From: Algiphilus sp.
GTDB taxonomy: Bacteria; Pseudomonadota; Gammaproteobacteria; Nevskiales; Nevskiaceae
Assembly (NCBI RefSeq): GCF_023145115.1
Contig: NZ_JAGLEJ010000024.1
Coordinates: forward strand, 99,434 to 163,433
Reading direction: 5' to 3'
DNA: 64,000 nt
This document shows positions 1 to 7,614 of this stretch, piece by piece. Made by a program: the position numbers and the translations under genes. The number at the start of each line of letters is the position of its first letter. The stretch's first letter is position 1. Under the pieces are notes generated by a model. It was not told where the DNA came from. It was given only the letters and a program-made list of their open reading frames with translations, and did no database searches.

Positions 1-1
1 G

Positions 2-1219
2 ATCGCGGAGATGGACGAGACGCTGCGCTTTCCCGGCATGCCCAACGTCTGGTGGATGCCGATCCAGACACGCACCCAGATGCTCACCACCGGCATCCGC
101 TCCGAGCTCGGCATCAAGGTCTTCGGGCCGGACCTGGCGACCATCGAGGAGACCGCCACCGCCATCGAGCAGGCACTGCAGGACGATCCGCGCACGGCAC
201 CGGATACCCGCAGCGCCTTCGCCGAACGCACCACCGGCGGCTACTTCCTGGACTTCGACATCGACCGCGAGGCCGCCGCGCGCTTCGGCCTCAACGTCGC
301 CGATGTCCACGACACCATCGCCGCGGCGGTGGGCGGTCGGGTGGTGTCGCAGACCGTCGAGGGCCGCGAGCGCTACGACATCCTGGTGCGCTACGACCGC
401 GGCCGTCGCGAAAGCGCCGAGGCCCTGGGCCGCACGCTGATCACGACCGCAACGGGCGCCCGGATCCCCGTCGAGCAGGTGGCCGACATCCGCTTCCGCA
501 CCGGCCCGCCGATGATCCGCAACGAGGACGGCCAGCTGGTCAGCTTCGTGCTGGTCGATGTCGCCGACGGCACCGGCGTGCCGGATTACGTGGACCGTGC
601 CCGTCGCGTCGTGGCCGAGCGCGTGGACGTTCCGGACGGCTACCGCATCGCCTGGGCGGGCCAGTACCAGGGCTACGAACGGGCGCGCGAACGCCTGCAG
701 CTGCTCATCCCGCTCACCGTCTTCGTCATCTTCTTCCTGCTCTACTTCCACCGCCGCTCGCTGGTCGAGACGCTCATCGTCATGCTGGCCCTGCCCTTCT
801 CGATGGTCGGCAGCATGTGGCTGCTGTGGCTGCTCGGCTACAAGCTCTCGGTGGCGGTGGCCGTGGGCGTCATCGCCGTGGCCGGACTCGCCGTCGAGCT
901 CGGCCTCCTGATGATGCTCTACCTCGATATCGCCTGGCGCACGCGGATCGGCGCGGGGCAGGCAATCGACGACGCAGCGCTGACCGAGACCATTGTCGAG
1001 GGCGCCGCCCGTCGCCTGCGGCCCAAGCTCATGACCGGGCTGGCACTGCTCATGGGACTAGTGCCGATCATGCTGAGCACCGGCACCGGTGCCGATGTCA
1101 TGAAGCGCATCGCCGCTCCCATGCTGGGCGGGGTCGGCAGCACGCTGCTGATGGTACTGGTGGTGTTTCCGGCCATATTCGCGCTGTGGCGGAGCCGAGG
1201 CGGACCGGTGAACCGATGA
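2..1219 (+). CDS. cusA: CusA-type heavy-metal RND efflux permease, C-terminal part (start outside window)
   Basis: This is the last ~405 residues of an inner-membrane RND permease of the heavy-metal (HME) class; the frame is open from base 2 and the start lies left of the window. The visible part holds the second half of the periplasmic porter region and then the closing block of membrane helices, starting near LLIPLTVFVIFFLLYF. The opening VWWMPIQTRTQMLTTG followed by an IKVFG stretch resembles the CusA/SilA copper-silver branch more than CzcA. Such pumps work as trimers with an adaptor and an outer-membrane factor, presumably encoded upstream. copA follows 75 bp downstream with its own promoter, which supports a copper/silver role. 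The substrate is inferred. Confidence 0.85.
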   Translation: MAEMDETLRFPGMPNVWWMPIQTRTQMLTTGIRSELGIKVFGPDLATIEETATAIEQALQDDPRTAPDTRSAFAERTTGGYFLDFDIDREAAARFGLNVADVHDTIAAAVGGRVVSQTVEGRERYDILVRYDRGRRESAEALGRTLITTATGARIPVEQVADIRFRTGPPMIRNEDGQLVSFVLVDVADGTGVPDYVDRARRVVAERVDVPDGYRIAWAGQYQGYERARERLQLLIPLTVFVIFFLLYFHRRSLVETLIVMLALPFSMVGSMWLLWLLGYKLSVAVAVGVIAVAGLAVELGLLMMLYLDIAWRTRIGAGQAIDDAALTETIVEGAARRLRPKLMTGLALLMGLVPIMLSTGTGADVMKRIAAPMLGGVGSTLLMVLVVFPAIFALWRSRGGPVNR

Positions 1220-1235
1220 CGGCAGCGGTCCCGAC

Positions 1236-1267
1236 TTGACTCCGTACTCCACTACAGGCCCTAGACT
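1236..1267 (+). promoter_or_regulatory. MerR-type promoter/operator of copA
   Basis: A -35 box TTGACT (1236-1241) and a -10 box TAGACT (1262-1267) are separated by 20 bp. This over-long spacer is the hallmark of promoters that MerR-family activators twist into register. The spacer carries a partial dyad, CCGTAC ... CTACAGG. The right half, ACTACAGGCC, recurs in the promoter at 5819-5849. No merR-family gene lies in the window, so the regulator is inferred to be elsewhere. Confidence 0.65.
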
Positions 1268-1294
1268 CGCCGTCGTCCATCAGGAGATGTCACG

Positions 1295-3580
1295 ATGACC
1301 AACGAGCACCACTGCCACGGCAACCACGACACGAAACGGTCGCAGCCCGCACCCGAAACCGCGAAGGGCAAGACCCATACCTGCCCGATGCACCCGGACG
1401 TGCGGCAGGAAGGCCCCGGCGACTGCCCGAAGTGCGGCATGGCGCTCGAGCCCGAGGCACCGGTGCGACAGCGCACGCAGTACACCTGCCCGATGCATCC
1501 CGAGATCATCCGCGACGAGCCGGGCGACTGTCCCAAGTGCGGCATGGCGCTGGAGCCGATGACGCCGGCGGCCGGCGGCGACGAAGAGCTCGACGCGATG
1601 ACGCGCCGTTTCTGGGTCAGCGTTCCGCTGTCGCTCGCGATCCTCGCGCTGGCCATGGGCGACATGGTGCCCGGCCTGCACCTGCAGGACTGGCTGGGAT
1701 CGGCCTTCGGCTGGATCCAGGCGATCCTCGCCACGCCGGTGGTGCTCTGGGCGGGCGGCAACTTCTTCGTGCGCGGCTGGAAATCGGTGATCAACGCCAG
1801 CCCCAATATGTGGACCCTGATCGCGCTGGGCACCGGCGCGGCCTACGGCTTCTCGCTGCTGGCGCTGCTGCTGCCCGACGCGTTGCCGGAGGCGATCCGA
1901 GGGCACGACGGCGAGGCGCCCGTCTACTTCGAATCGGCGGCGGTGATCATCACGCTGGTCCTGCTCGGTCAGGTGCTGGAGCTGCGCGCGCGCGGCCGCA
2001 CGTCGCAGGCGCTGTCGGCGCTGCTCGATCTGGCACCGGCGATCGCGCACCGCCTGCGCGACGACGGCAGCGAGGAGGATGTCGCGCTCGACAGCGTGCA
2101 ATCCGGCGACCGCCTGCGCGTGCGGCCGGGCGAGAAGATCCCGGTCGACGGCACCATTGCCGAGGGACGTTCGTCGGTCGACGAGTCGATGCTCACCGGC
2201 GAGCCCATGCCGCTGTCCAAGCAGGCCGGCGACGGCGTCACCGGCGGCACGGTCAATCAGGAAGGCGGCTTCATCATGACGGCCGGGCAGGTGGGCGATG
2301 ACACCCTGCTGGCGCGCATCGTCGACATGGTGGCGCAGGCGCAGCGCTCCCGGGCGCCCATCCAGGGCCTGGCCGACCGGGTCGCGGGCTGGTTCGTGCC
2401 GGCGGTGGTCGCGGTCGCCGTGCTCGCCTTCGCGCTGTGGAGCTGGCTCGGGCCCGATCCCGCGCTGGCGCATGCGCTGGTGGCCGCGGTATCGGTGCTG
2501 ATCATCGCCTGCCCGTGCGCGCTGGGCCTGGCCACCCCGATGTCGATCATGGTCGGCGTCGGCCGCGGCGCCGGCGAGGGCGTGCTGATCCGCGATGCCG
2601 AGGCGCTGGAAACGCTGGAGCGCGTGGACGTCCTGCTGGTGGACAAGACCGGCACGCTCACCGAGGGCCGCCCCCGGCTGACGGCGGTGGCGCCGCACGG
2701 CGACATCGACGAATCCACCTTGCTGAGGCTGGTGGCCTCGCTGGAGAGCGCCAGCGAGCATCCGCTGGCGCGGGCCATCGTGGCGGGCGCGGCCGACCGC
2801 GACATCGCCCTCGCCGAAGCCGGGGATTTCGAGTCGCTGACCGGCAAGGGGCTGCGCGGCCGTGTCGACGGGCACGATGTGCTGATCGGCAATGCCTACC
2901 TGATGCGCGAGCAGGGCATCGATACCGGCGACTTCGAGGCCGCCGCACAGCCGCGCCGCGAGCGCGGCGAGACCGTGATCCTCGCCGCCGTCGACGGGCA
3001 GGCCGCCGGTATCGTGGCCGTGGCCGACCCGATCAAGGACACCACCGCCGAGGCCGTGCGCATGCTGCACGAAGCCGGCCTGCGCATCGTCATGGTCACC
3101 GGCGACAGCGCATCCACGGCGCATGCCGTGGCCGGGCAGCTCGGCATCGACGAGGTCCACGCCGAGGCCCTGCCCGAGACCAAGCACGAGCTCGTCGAGC
3201 GCCTGCAGCGCGAGGGCCGGCGCGTGGCGATGGCCGGCGACGGCGTCAACGATGCGCCGGCGCTGGCCCGCGCCGACGTCGGCATCGCCATGGGCACCGG
3301 CACCGACATCGCCATGGAAAGCGCCGGCGTCACGCTGGTGCGCGGCGATCTGCGCGCCATCGCCCGCGCCCGTCTGCTGTCCGCCCGGACCATGCGCAAC
3401 ATCCGGCAGAACCTGTTCTTCGCCTTCGTCTACAACGCCGCCGGTGTTCCGATCGCGGCCGGCATCCTCTACCCGCTGGTCGGGACGCTGCTCAGCCCGA
3501 TGATCGCGGCGGCGGCAATGAGCCTGTCGTCGGTATCGGTGATCGGCAATGCGCTGCGGCTGCGCCGCGCGACGCTCTGA
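1295..3580 (+). CDS. copA: Copper-translocating P1B-type ATPase CopA with two N-terminal heavy-metal-binding (HMBD) repeats
   Basis: This ATP-driven exporter moves Cu(I)/Ag(I) across the inner membrane to the periplasm. After a His-rich start (HHCHGNH) come two tandem repeats of the pattern TCPMHP-x-DCPKCGMALEP at about residues 29-54 and 63-88. They replace the usual ferredoxin-like HMA domain. Then follow the membrane domain with the ion-binding motif CPC (C406-P-C408), the phosphorylated aspartate in DKTGT (D450), and the hinge motif GDGVND near residue 648. The 761-residue length fits the family. The gene is driven by a MerR-type promoter and sits between a CusA-type pump and a convergent CDF gene only 9 bp away. 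Silver specificity is possible. Confidence 0.95.
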   Translation: MTNEHHCHGNHDTKRSQPAPETAKGKTHTCPMHPDVRQEGPGDCPKCGMALEPEAPVRQRTQYTCPMHPEIIRDEPGDCPKCGMALEPMTPAAGGDEELDAMTRRFWVSVPLSLAILALAMGDMVPGLHLQDWLGSAFGWIQAILATPVVLWAGGNFFVRGWKSVINASPNMWTLIALGTGAAYGFSLLALLLPDALPEAIRGHDGEAPVYFESAAVIITLVLLGQVLELRARGRTSQALSALLDLAPAIAHRLRDDGSEEDVALDSVQSGDRLRVRPGEKIPVDGTIAEGRSSVDESMLTGEPMPLSKQAGDGVTGGTVNQEGGFIMTAGQVGDDTLLARIVDMVAQAQRSRAPIQGLADRVAGWFVPAVVAVAVLAFALWSWLGPDPALAHALVAAVSVLIIACPCALGLATPMSIMVGVGRGAGEGVLIRDAEALETLERVDVLLVDKTGTLTEGRPRLTAVAPHGDIDESTLLRLVASLESASEHPLARAIVAGAADRDIALAEAGDFESLTGKGLRGRVDGHDVLIGNAYLMREQGIDTGDFEAAAQPRRERGETVILAAVDGQAAGIVAVADPIKDTTAEAVRMLHEAGLRIVMVTGDSASTAHAVAGQLGIDEVHAEALPETKHELVERLQREGRRVAMAGDGVNDAPALARADVGIAMGTGTDIAMESAGVTLVRGDLRAIARARLLSARTMRNIRQNLFFAFVYNAAGVPIAAGILYPLVGTLLSPMIAAAAMSLSSVSVIGNALRLRRATL

Positions 3581-3589
3581 CGGCGCACG

Positions 3590-4513
3590 TCAGCGCGTGC
3601 TGCCGCCGCAGCCCGGATCGGTGGCGCAGTACGCGCCCATCGTCGAATCCTCGGGCTGCAGGGTGCTGTGCGCGATGCCGAAGCGCTCGCGCAGCATGCC
3701 CTGCAGCTCCGGCAGAAGGCGTTGCCAGTCGGAGAGCACCTCCAGATCGACGTGCGCCGCCAGCGCATAGGACGAGGACGACAGCGTCCAGATGTGGAGA
3801 TCGTGGACCGAGCGCACACCTTCGACCGCCACCATGTCGCTGCTCACCTGCTGGACGTCCACGCCCCGCGGCACGCCTTCCATCAGCACGTGCAGCACAT
3901 CGCGCATCAGACGCCCGGCCGAGAACAGGATCAGCGCCGCGACGAACAGCGACAGGATGGGGTCGATGGGCGTCCAGCCGGTGGCGACGATCACCACGCC
4001 CGCCACCAGCGCGGCAACGGAGCCGAGCAGATCCCCCATGACGTGCAGCAGCGCGCCGCGCACGTTCATGGTCTGCTCGCCGCGCATGAGGATCGCCGCC
4101 ACGGCGACGTTGACGAGCAGGCCGATGGCGGCGATCAGCATCACGGCACCGCCCGCCACCGGCGCCGGATCGGCCAGCCGCTGCACGGCGGCGACCGCGA
4201 CCGCGCCCACGACCGCCAGCATGAGCAGCGCGTTGATCAGCGCCCCGATGACCTCGGCGCGCTGCAGCCCGAAGGAGTGGCTGCGGGACGCCGGGCGGCG
4301 GGCGATCCAGGCCGCGAGCGCCCCGATGCCCAGCGACGAGGCATCGGTGATCATGTGCCCGGCGTCCGACATCAGCGCCAGCGAGCCCGACAGCCAGCCA
4401 CCGACGGCCTCCACCGCCGCAAAGGATGCGGTCGCGATGAGCGCCAGGGTCAGCGTGCGCCCGCTTCCATGGTGGTGGTGGTGATGCTCATGGTGATCGT
4501 GGCTTCCGGACAT
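3590..4513 (-). CDS. czcD: CDF-family Zn/Cd/Co efflux transporter (CzcD/ZitB-like)
   Basis: This cation diffusion facilitator is a proton-coupled divalent-metal exporter of the inner membrane. The N-terminus is extremely His-rich (HDHHEHHHHHH, residues 5-15), a likely metal-collecting tail. Six predicted membrane helices follow, with the zinc-site motif SDAGHMITD near residues 49-57 and the matching HVMGD motif in the fifth helix. A cytoplasmic C-terminal domain contains HDLHIWTL. The length of 307 residues is normal. It lies 60 bp downstream of an ArsR-family gene on the same strand, so the two most likely form a metal-induced operon. The C-terminal tail has two further cysteines (YCATDPGC). 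The exact metal is not resolved. Confidence 0.92.
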   Translation of the reverse strand: MSGSHDHHEHHHHHHGSGRTLTLALIATASFAAVEAVGGWLSGSLALMSDAGHMITDASSLGIGALAAWIARRPASRSHSFGLQRAEVIGALINALLMLAVVGAVAVAAVQRLADPAPVAGGAVMLIAAIGLLVNVAVAAILMRGEQTMNVRGALLHVMGDLLGSVAALVAGVVIVATGWTPIDPILSLFVAALILFSAGRLMRDVLHVLMEGVPRGVDVQQVSSDMVAVEGVRSVHDLHIWTLSSSSYALAAHVDLEVLSDWQRLLPELQGMLRERFGIAHSTLQPEDSTMGAYCATDPGCGGSTR

Positions 4514-4573
4514 CGTCGCTACCTCGGTCCATCGAATGGCGCCGCCGGGGCATCGGAGCCCGTGCGGCCGGCG

Positions 4574-4897
4574 TCAGCTATCGGCTTCCTCGTCGATGTG
4601 ATCGATCATGGCCGTGAGCATGTCGCGGACATGCGCATCGGCCGCGCGGTAGAACACGCGCTTGCCGTCGCGCTCGCCCCGCACCAGCCGTGCCGCGCGC
4701 AGCAGGCGCAGGTGGTGGCTGGTCAGCGACGCGGAAAGCCCCAGCCGCTCCGCCAGCATCTGCACACTGACCGCCTCGTCGAGGCAGACGCAGACCAGGC
4801 GCAGCCGGTTGGGGTCACCCAGCAGATGGAATATCTCCGCCAGCTCGGCGGCCTTATCGTGATCGACCATCGTCATGCTGCGCATGATATCAAACAT
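4574..4897 (-). CDS. ArsR/SmtB-family metal-sensing repressor (CzrA-like)
   Basis: This is a small winged-helix repressor that releases DNA when it binds metal. The recognition helix region reads SASLTSHHLRLLR. The C-terminal helix carries D-x-H-x10-H-x2-E (within DAHVRDMLTAMIDHIDEE), the exact spacing of the alpha5 zinc-sensing site of SmtB/CzrA, so zinc or cobalt sensing is expected rather than arsenic. It is followed by the CDF exporter. Start choice is uncertain: the first ATG (4897) lies inside the palindromic operator. Internal ATGs at 4885, 4876 or 4870 give proteins of more usual length, and none has a clear Shine-Dalgarno sequence. Confidence 0.9.
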   Translation of the reverse strand: MFDIMRSMTMVDHDKAAELAEIFHLLGDPNRLRLVCVCLDEAVSVQMLAERLGLSASLTSHHLRLLRAARLVRGERDGKRVFYRAADAHVRDMLTAMIDHIDEEADS

Positions 4898-4924
4898 ATC
4901 AACAACTGTTCAATCATTTGATGT
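4887..4924. promoter_or_regulatory. ArsR/SmtB-type 12-2-12 operator
   Basis: A palindrome is centred between 4905 and 4906: TCAACA-AC-TGTTCA (4899-4912), flanked by outer arms ATCAAA (4889-4894) and TTTGAT (4917-4922). The core closely matches the known family consensus TGAACA-n2-TGTTCA. The stretch is markedly AT-rich compared with its surroundings. It covers the beginning of the repressor gene, fitting autoregulation, and it also lies upstream of the divergent M48 peptidase gene. Confidence 0.75.
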
Positions 4925-4976
4925 ATCACCGCCCGGCCGGTGCCACAATCCGTCCCCGTCCCGGCCCGCCCCCACC

Positions 4977-5753
4977 ATGCTGCGCCTCATCCTCCTTGCC
5001 GCCGCGTTGCTGCTGAGCGCCTGCGAGCAGACCCCCACCGGCCGCAACCAGCTCGCCCTGGTGCCGGATTCGGTGATGACCGACATGGGGCGCTCGACCT
5101 TCGCGCAGATGAAGCGCCGCCAGCCGATGAGCACGGATGACGCGATCAACGCGCGCGTGCAATGCATCGCCGACGCCATCGTCGCCGCGTCACGCCGGCA
5201 CTATCCGGACACGGCAGCCCCCGAGCGCTGGGACGTGGCCGTGTTCGAGGACCCGACGCCGAATGCCTTCGCGCTTCCGGGCGGCCACATCGGGGTGCAC
5301 AGCGGCATTCTCGAAGTCGCCGAAACCCCGGGCCAGCTGGCCGCCATCGTCGGGCACGAGGTCGGCCACCTGCTCGCCGATCACGGCAACGAGCGCATGA
5401 CCCAGCAGCTCGGGATACGGGTCGGGCTCATGCTGATCGGCCTTCTCGGGGAAGTCGAGAGCGAAGCCCTGTTCCAGGCCCTGGGCATCGGTGCCCAGAT
5501 CGGCATCGCGCTGCCGTTCAGTCGCGCACACGAGCGCGAGGCCGACCTCATCGGCCTGCACCTGATGACCGCGGCCGGTTTCGCGCCGGACGAAAGCGTC
5601 GCGCTCTGGCGCAACATGGCGCGGGCCGGCGGCGGCCAGCCCATCGAGCTGCTGTCGACGCATCCGGCCCACGAATCGCGCATCGCCGATCTGCGGGCGC
5701 GCGTGCCGGAGGTTGCGCGCCGCCATGGCCGCAACGGGGCACCGCCGTGCTGA
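4977..5753 (+). CDS. M48-family metallopeptidase lipoprotein (LoiP/YcaL-like)
   Basis: This is a zinc-dependent endopeptidase, probably anchored in the periplasmic face of a membrane as a lipoprotein. The start at 4977 gives a clean signal peptide, LILLAAALLLSAC, with the lipidated cysteine at residue 16. The catalytic zinc site HEVGH is at residues 127-131, and the third zinc ligand lies in the HEREADLIG motif further on. The length of 258 residues matches periplasmic M48 proteins that degrade misfolded outer-membrane proteins. It diverges from the arsR-czcD operon across the shared operator region, so metal stress could affect its expression; this is inference. Confidence 0.88.
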   Translation: MLRLILLAAALLLSACEQTPTGRNQLALVPDSVMTDMGRSTFAQMKRRQPMSTDDAINARVQCIADAIVAASRRHYPDTAAPERWDVAVFEDPTPNAFALPGGHIGVHSGILEVAETPGQLAAIVGHEVGHLLADHGNERMTQQLGIRVGLMLIGLLGEVESEALFQALGIGAQIGIALPFSRAHEREADLIGLHLMTAAGFAPDESVALWRNMARAGGGQPIELLSTHPAHESRIADLRARVPEVARRHGRNGAPPC

Positions 5754-5818
5754 CGGCCGGCGCCGGATTCTTCCGCGCGGCTGCAGCCGCCGCCGGCGGG
5801 CCCGCCGAGTCCCGGGGC

Positions 5819-5849
5819 TTGACCCTGTAGCGACTACAGGCCTTAGCGT
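5819..5849 (+). promoter_or_regulatory. MerR-type (CadR/PbrR-like) promoter and operator
   Basis: A -35 box TTGACC (5819-5824) and a -10-like TAGCGT (5844-5849) are 19 bp apart. Between them is a perfect inverted repeat, CCTGTAG (5824-5830), CGA, CTACAGG (5834-5840). Spacer length, position and dyad all fit operators of the PbrR/CadR group of MerR regulators for lead and cadmium. The right half and its downstream bases match the copA promoter. Confidence 0.75.
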
Positions 5850-5880
5850 GAGGGCTGTGCCCGTACCGCCGGAGATCACC

Positions 5881-6243
5881 ATGGGTTTCGCACGCAACAT
5901 CCGACCGCACGTCGATGCCGAGCTGCGCATGGCGCGCACTGCCGCCCGTCGCGGCATGCCCCGCCTGGCGTTCGCGCATCTGGAGCGCGCCCACGTCCTC
6001 GGGCAAGCGTCGACGCGCGAGCATGTGCGGGCGCACGCGGCGATGTTCGCGTGGGCATGGCGCCGACGCGATGTGCGGGAGATGCTCGGTCAGATCCTGC
6101 GCATCGCGGGTGCCGCCACCAAGACGGCGATCGGGCTGGTACCGGCCGGCAACACCGGCGGCGCCGATATCAGTCCGTTCCGCCGGCTCCCCGTAGCCGA
6201 TGATCTCGCAGTCCTCATCCGCCGCGCGCGCCGGTCCGGCTGA
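5881..6243 (+). CDS. DUF3703 family protein
   Basis: This 120-residue protein of no known biochemical function matches the DUF3703 family by its pattern: MGFARNIRPHVDAEL near the start, an Ala/Arg/His-rich helical middle (FAHLERAHVLGQ, HVRAHAAMFAW), and a small-residue segment before the end. It has no signal peptide or membrane segment. The start at 5881 has a good ribosome site, GGAGATCACC. Members are repeatedly found next to CadR/PbrR-type regulators and cation transporters, as here: it is the first gene behind the MerR-type operator and lies 27 bp ahead of a CDF-like transporter. A role in cadmium/lead/zinc handling is inferred from context only. Confidence 0.8.
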   Translation: MGFARNIRPHVDAELRMARTAARRGMPRLAFAHLERAHVLGQASTREHVRAHAAMFAWAWRRRDVREMLGQILRIAGAATKTAIGLVPAGNTGGADISPFRRLPVADDLAVLIRRARRSG

Positions 6244-6270
6244 GGCGCCTTCGCGGGTTCGGACGACCCG

Positions 6271-6909
6271 ATGTCGCACTGCTGCAACGAACACGACAGT
6301 CACATCGCCGCGATGCGCAGCCGCCAGGCCCGCATGCTGTGGGCAGTGCTGGCACTCAACGCGGCCATGTTCGTCGTGGAGTTCACGGCGGGCTGGATGG
6401 CCGCGTCCAATGCGCTGCTCGGCGATTCGCTGGACATGCTGGGTGACGCGCTGGTCTACGGGCTGAGCCTGTTCGTCGTTGCGCGCAGCGCGCGCTGGAA
6501 GGCCGTGTCCGCTGCCTCCAAGGGCACGGTCATGGCCGCCTTCGGCCTGCTCGTTCTGGGCGACGCAGTGCACAAGGCGTTGTACGGCGGGATGCCGGCA
6601 CCGGCGATCATGGCGTCGGTCGGCGCGGTGGCGCTGGGCGTCAATGCGATGTGCCTGCTGCTGTTGACCCGCCACCGGACCGACGACGTCAACATGCGCT
6701 CGGCCTGGATCTGCTCGCGCAACGACCTGATCGCGAATTGTGGCGTGATAGGGGCCGCGGGGCTGGTGGTCTGGAGCGGCAGCCGCTGGCCCGATGTCGC
6801 GGTGGGCAGCAGCATTGCGGTGCTATTCCTGTGGTCCGCGGCGGGTGTGCTGCGCGATGCCGGCCGCGCGTGGCGCGACGCCGGCGAGTGCGGGACGGCG
6901 ACGTCCTAG
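6271..6909 (+). CDS. CDF-like cation transporter (short)
   Basis: A 212-residue membrane protein with about six hydrophobic segments that resembles the membrane domain of cation diffusion facilitators. The first membrane helix pair carries NALLGDSLDMLGDALVYG, where the two Asp positions correspond to the metal-binding DxxxD motif. It begins with Cys/His-rich SHCCNEHDSH, a plausible metal-capture tail. A large cytoplasmic C-terminal domain is missing, so it is shorter than CzcD-type proteins. It follows the DUF3703 gene and is presumably co-transcribed from the MerR-type promoter. Its stop codon overlaps that of the convergent methyltransferase gene by 3 bp. Confidence 0.82.
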   Translation: MSHCCNEHDSHIAAMRSRQARMLWAVLALNAAMFVVEFTAGWMAASNALLGDSLDMLGDALVYGLSLFVVARSARWKAVSAASKGTVMAAFGLLVLGDAVHKALYGGMPAPAIMASVGAVALGVNAMCLLLLTRHRTDDVNMRSAWICSRNDLIANCGVIGAAGLVVWSGSRWPDVAVGSSIAVLFLWSAAGVLRDAGRAWRDAGECGTATS

Positions 6910-7541
6910 CGCGCCGCCGGGCCGCCGCACACCGTCATCAGGCCCCAGAAGGCATCGATGCGATAGCGCTCCACCGTCACCGACGGCCAGCCGGCGCGCG
7001 CGACACCATCGCGCAGGGCATCCGCGCCCCAGGTGCGGTAGTGGCCGCGATCGAACACCCGCAGATACCCGTCGAGCAGGCGCATCGTCCAGTAGTCGCG
7101 GCACCAGTCGGTGATGACGATGCGCCCCGAGGGCGTCAGAACGCGGCGCATCTCCGCCAGCGCCTGCTCGGGCGCGCGGATGAAGTGGAAGGCGCTGCTC
7201 GAGACCACCAGATCGAAGACCGCGTTGCCGAACGGCAGCCGATGGGCTGACGCCTCCCGCAGATCGACGCCCTGCGCGAGCCGCGCGCGCGCCTGCCGCA
7301 GCATGCCCGGGGACAGGTCGATGCCCGACAATCGTGCATCCGGAGCATGCGAGGCGATCGCCGCAAGCAGCACGCCGGTGCCACAGCCGATATCCAGGAC
7401 CCGATCGCCCGCGCGCACGGCGGGAAGCCGGGCCACGGTAGCCGCCACCGATGCCGCCACGTAGCGGCCCCAGCGCCGGTCGTAGTGCCGCGCGGCCCGC
7501 GCGTATTCGCGCCGCAGCGGGGCGTACTCGTCGTGCTCCAT
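6906..7541 (-). CDS. Class I SAM-dependent methyltransferase (UbiE/BioC-like fold)
   Basis: A 211-residue methyltransferase with the SAM-binding motif I VLDIGCGTG near residue 47, an acidic loop (GIDLSPGML), and the post-motif region FDLVVSSSAFHFI. The start at 7541 is set by a strong ribosome site AGGAGGT eight bases upstream; longer frames run into unlikely sequence. The substrate cannot be told from the sequence. It lies 73 bp downstream of the sulfotransferase on the same strand and may belong to that unit, suggesting modification of the same or a related small molecule, but this is only a context argument. Confidence 0.82.
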   Translation of the reverse strand: MEHDEYAPLRREYARAARHYDRRWGRYVAASVAATVARLPAVRAGDRVLDIGCGTGVLLAAIASHAPDARLSGIDLSPGMLRQARARLAQGVDLREASAHRLPFGNAVFDLVVSSSAFHFIRAPEQALAEMRRVLTPSGRIVITDWCRDYWTMRLLDGYLRVFDRGHYRTWGADALRDGVARAGWPSVTVERYRIDAFWGLMTVCGGPAAR

Positions 7542-7614
7542 GGGCGCACCTCCTGCGCACAGGCAGCACGGTACCCGATTGCGGTGACCCGGAACGCGGC
7601 GGTACGGCGACGCG

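Noticed and set aside
1280..3187. A long minus-strand frame opposite copA.
   Set aside because: Antisense shadow of copA with Arg/Gln/His-rich noise and no ribosome site.
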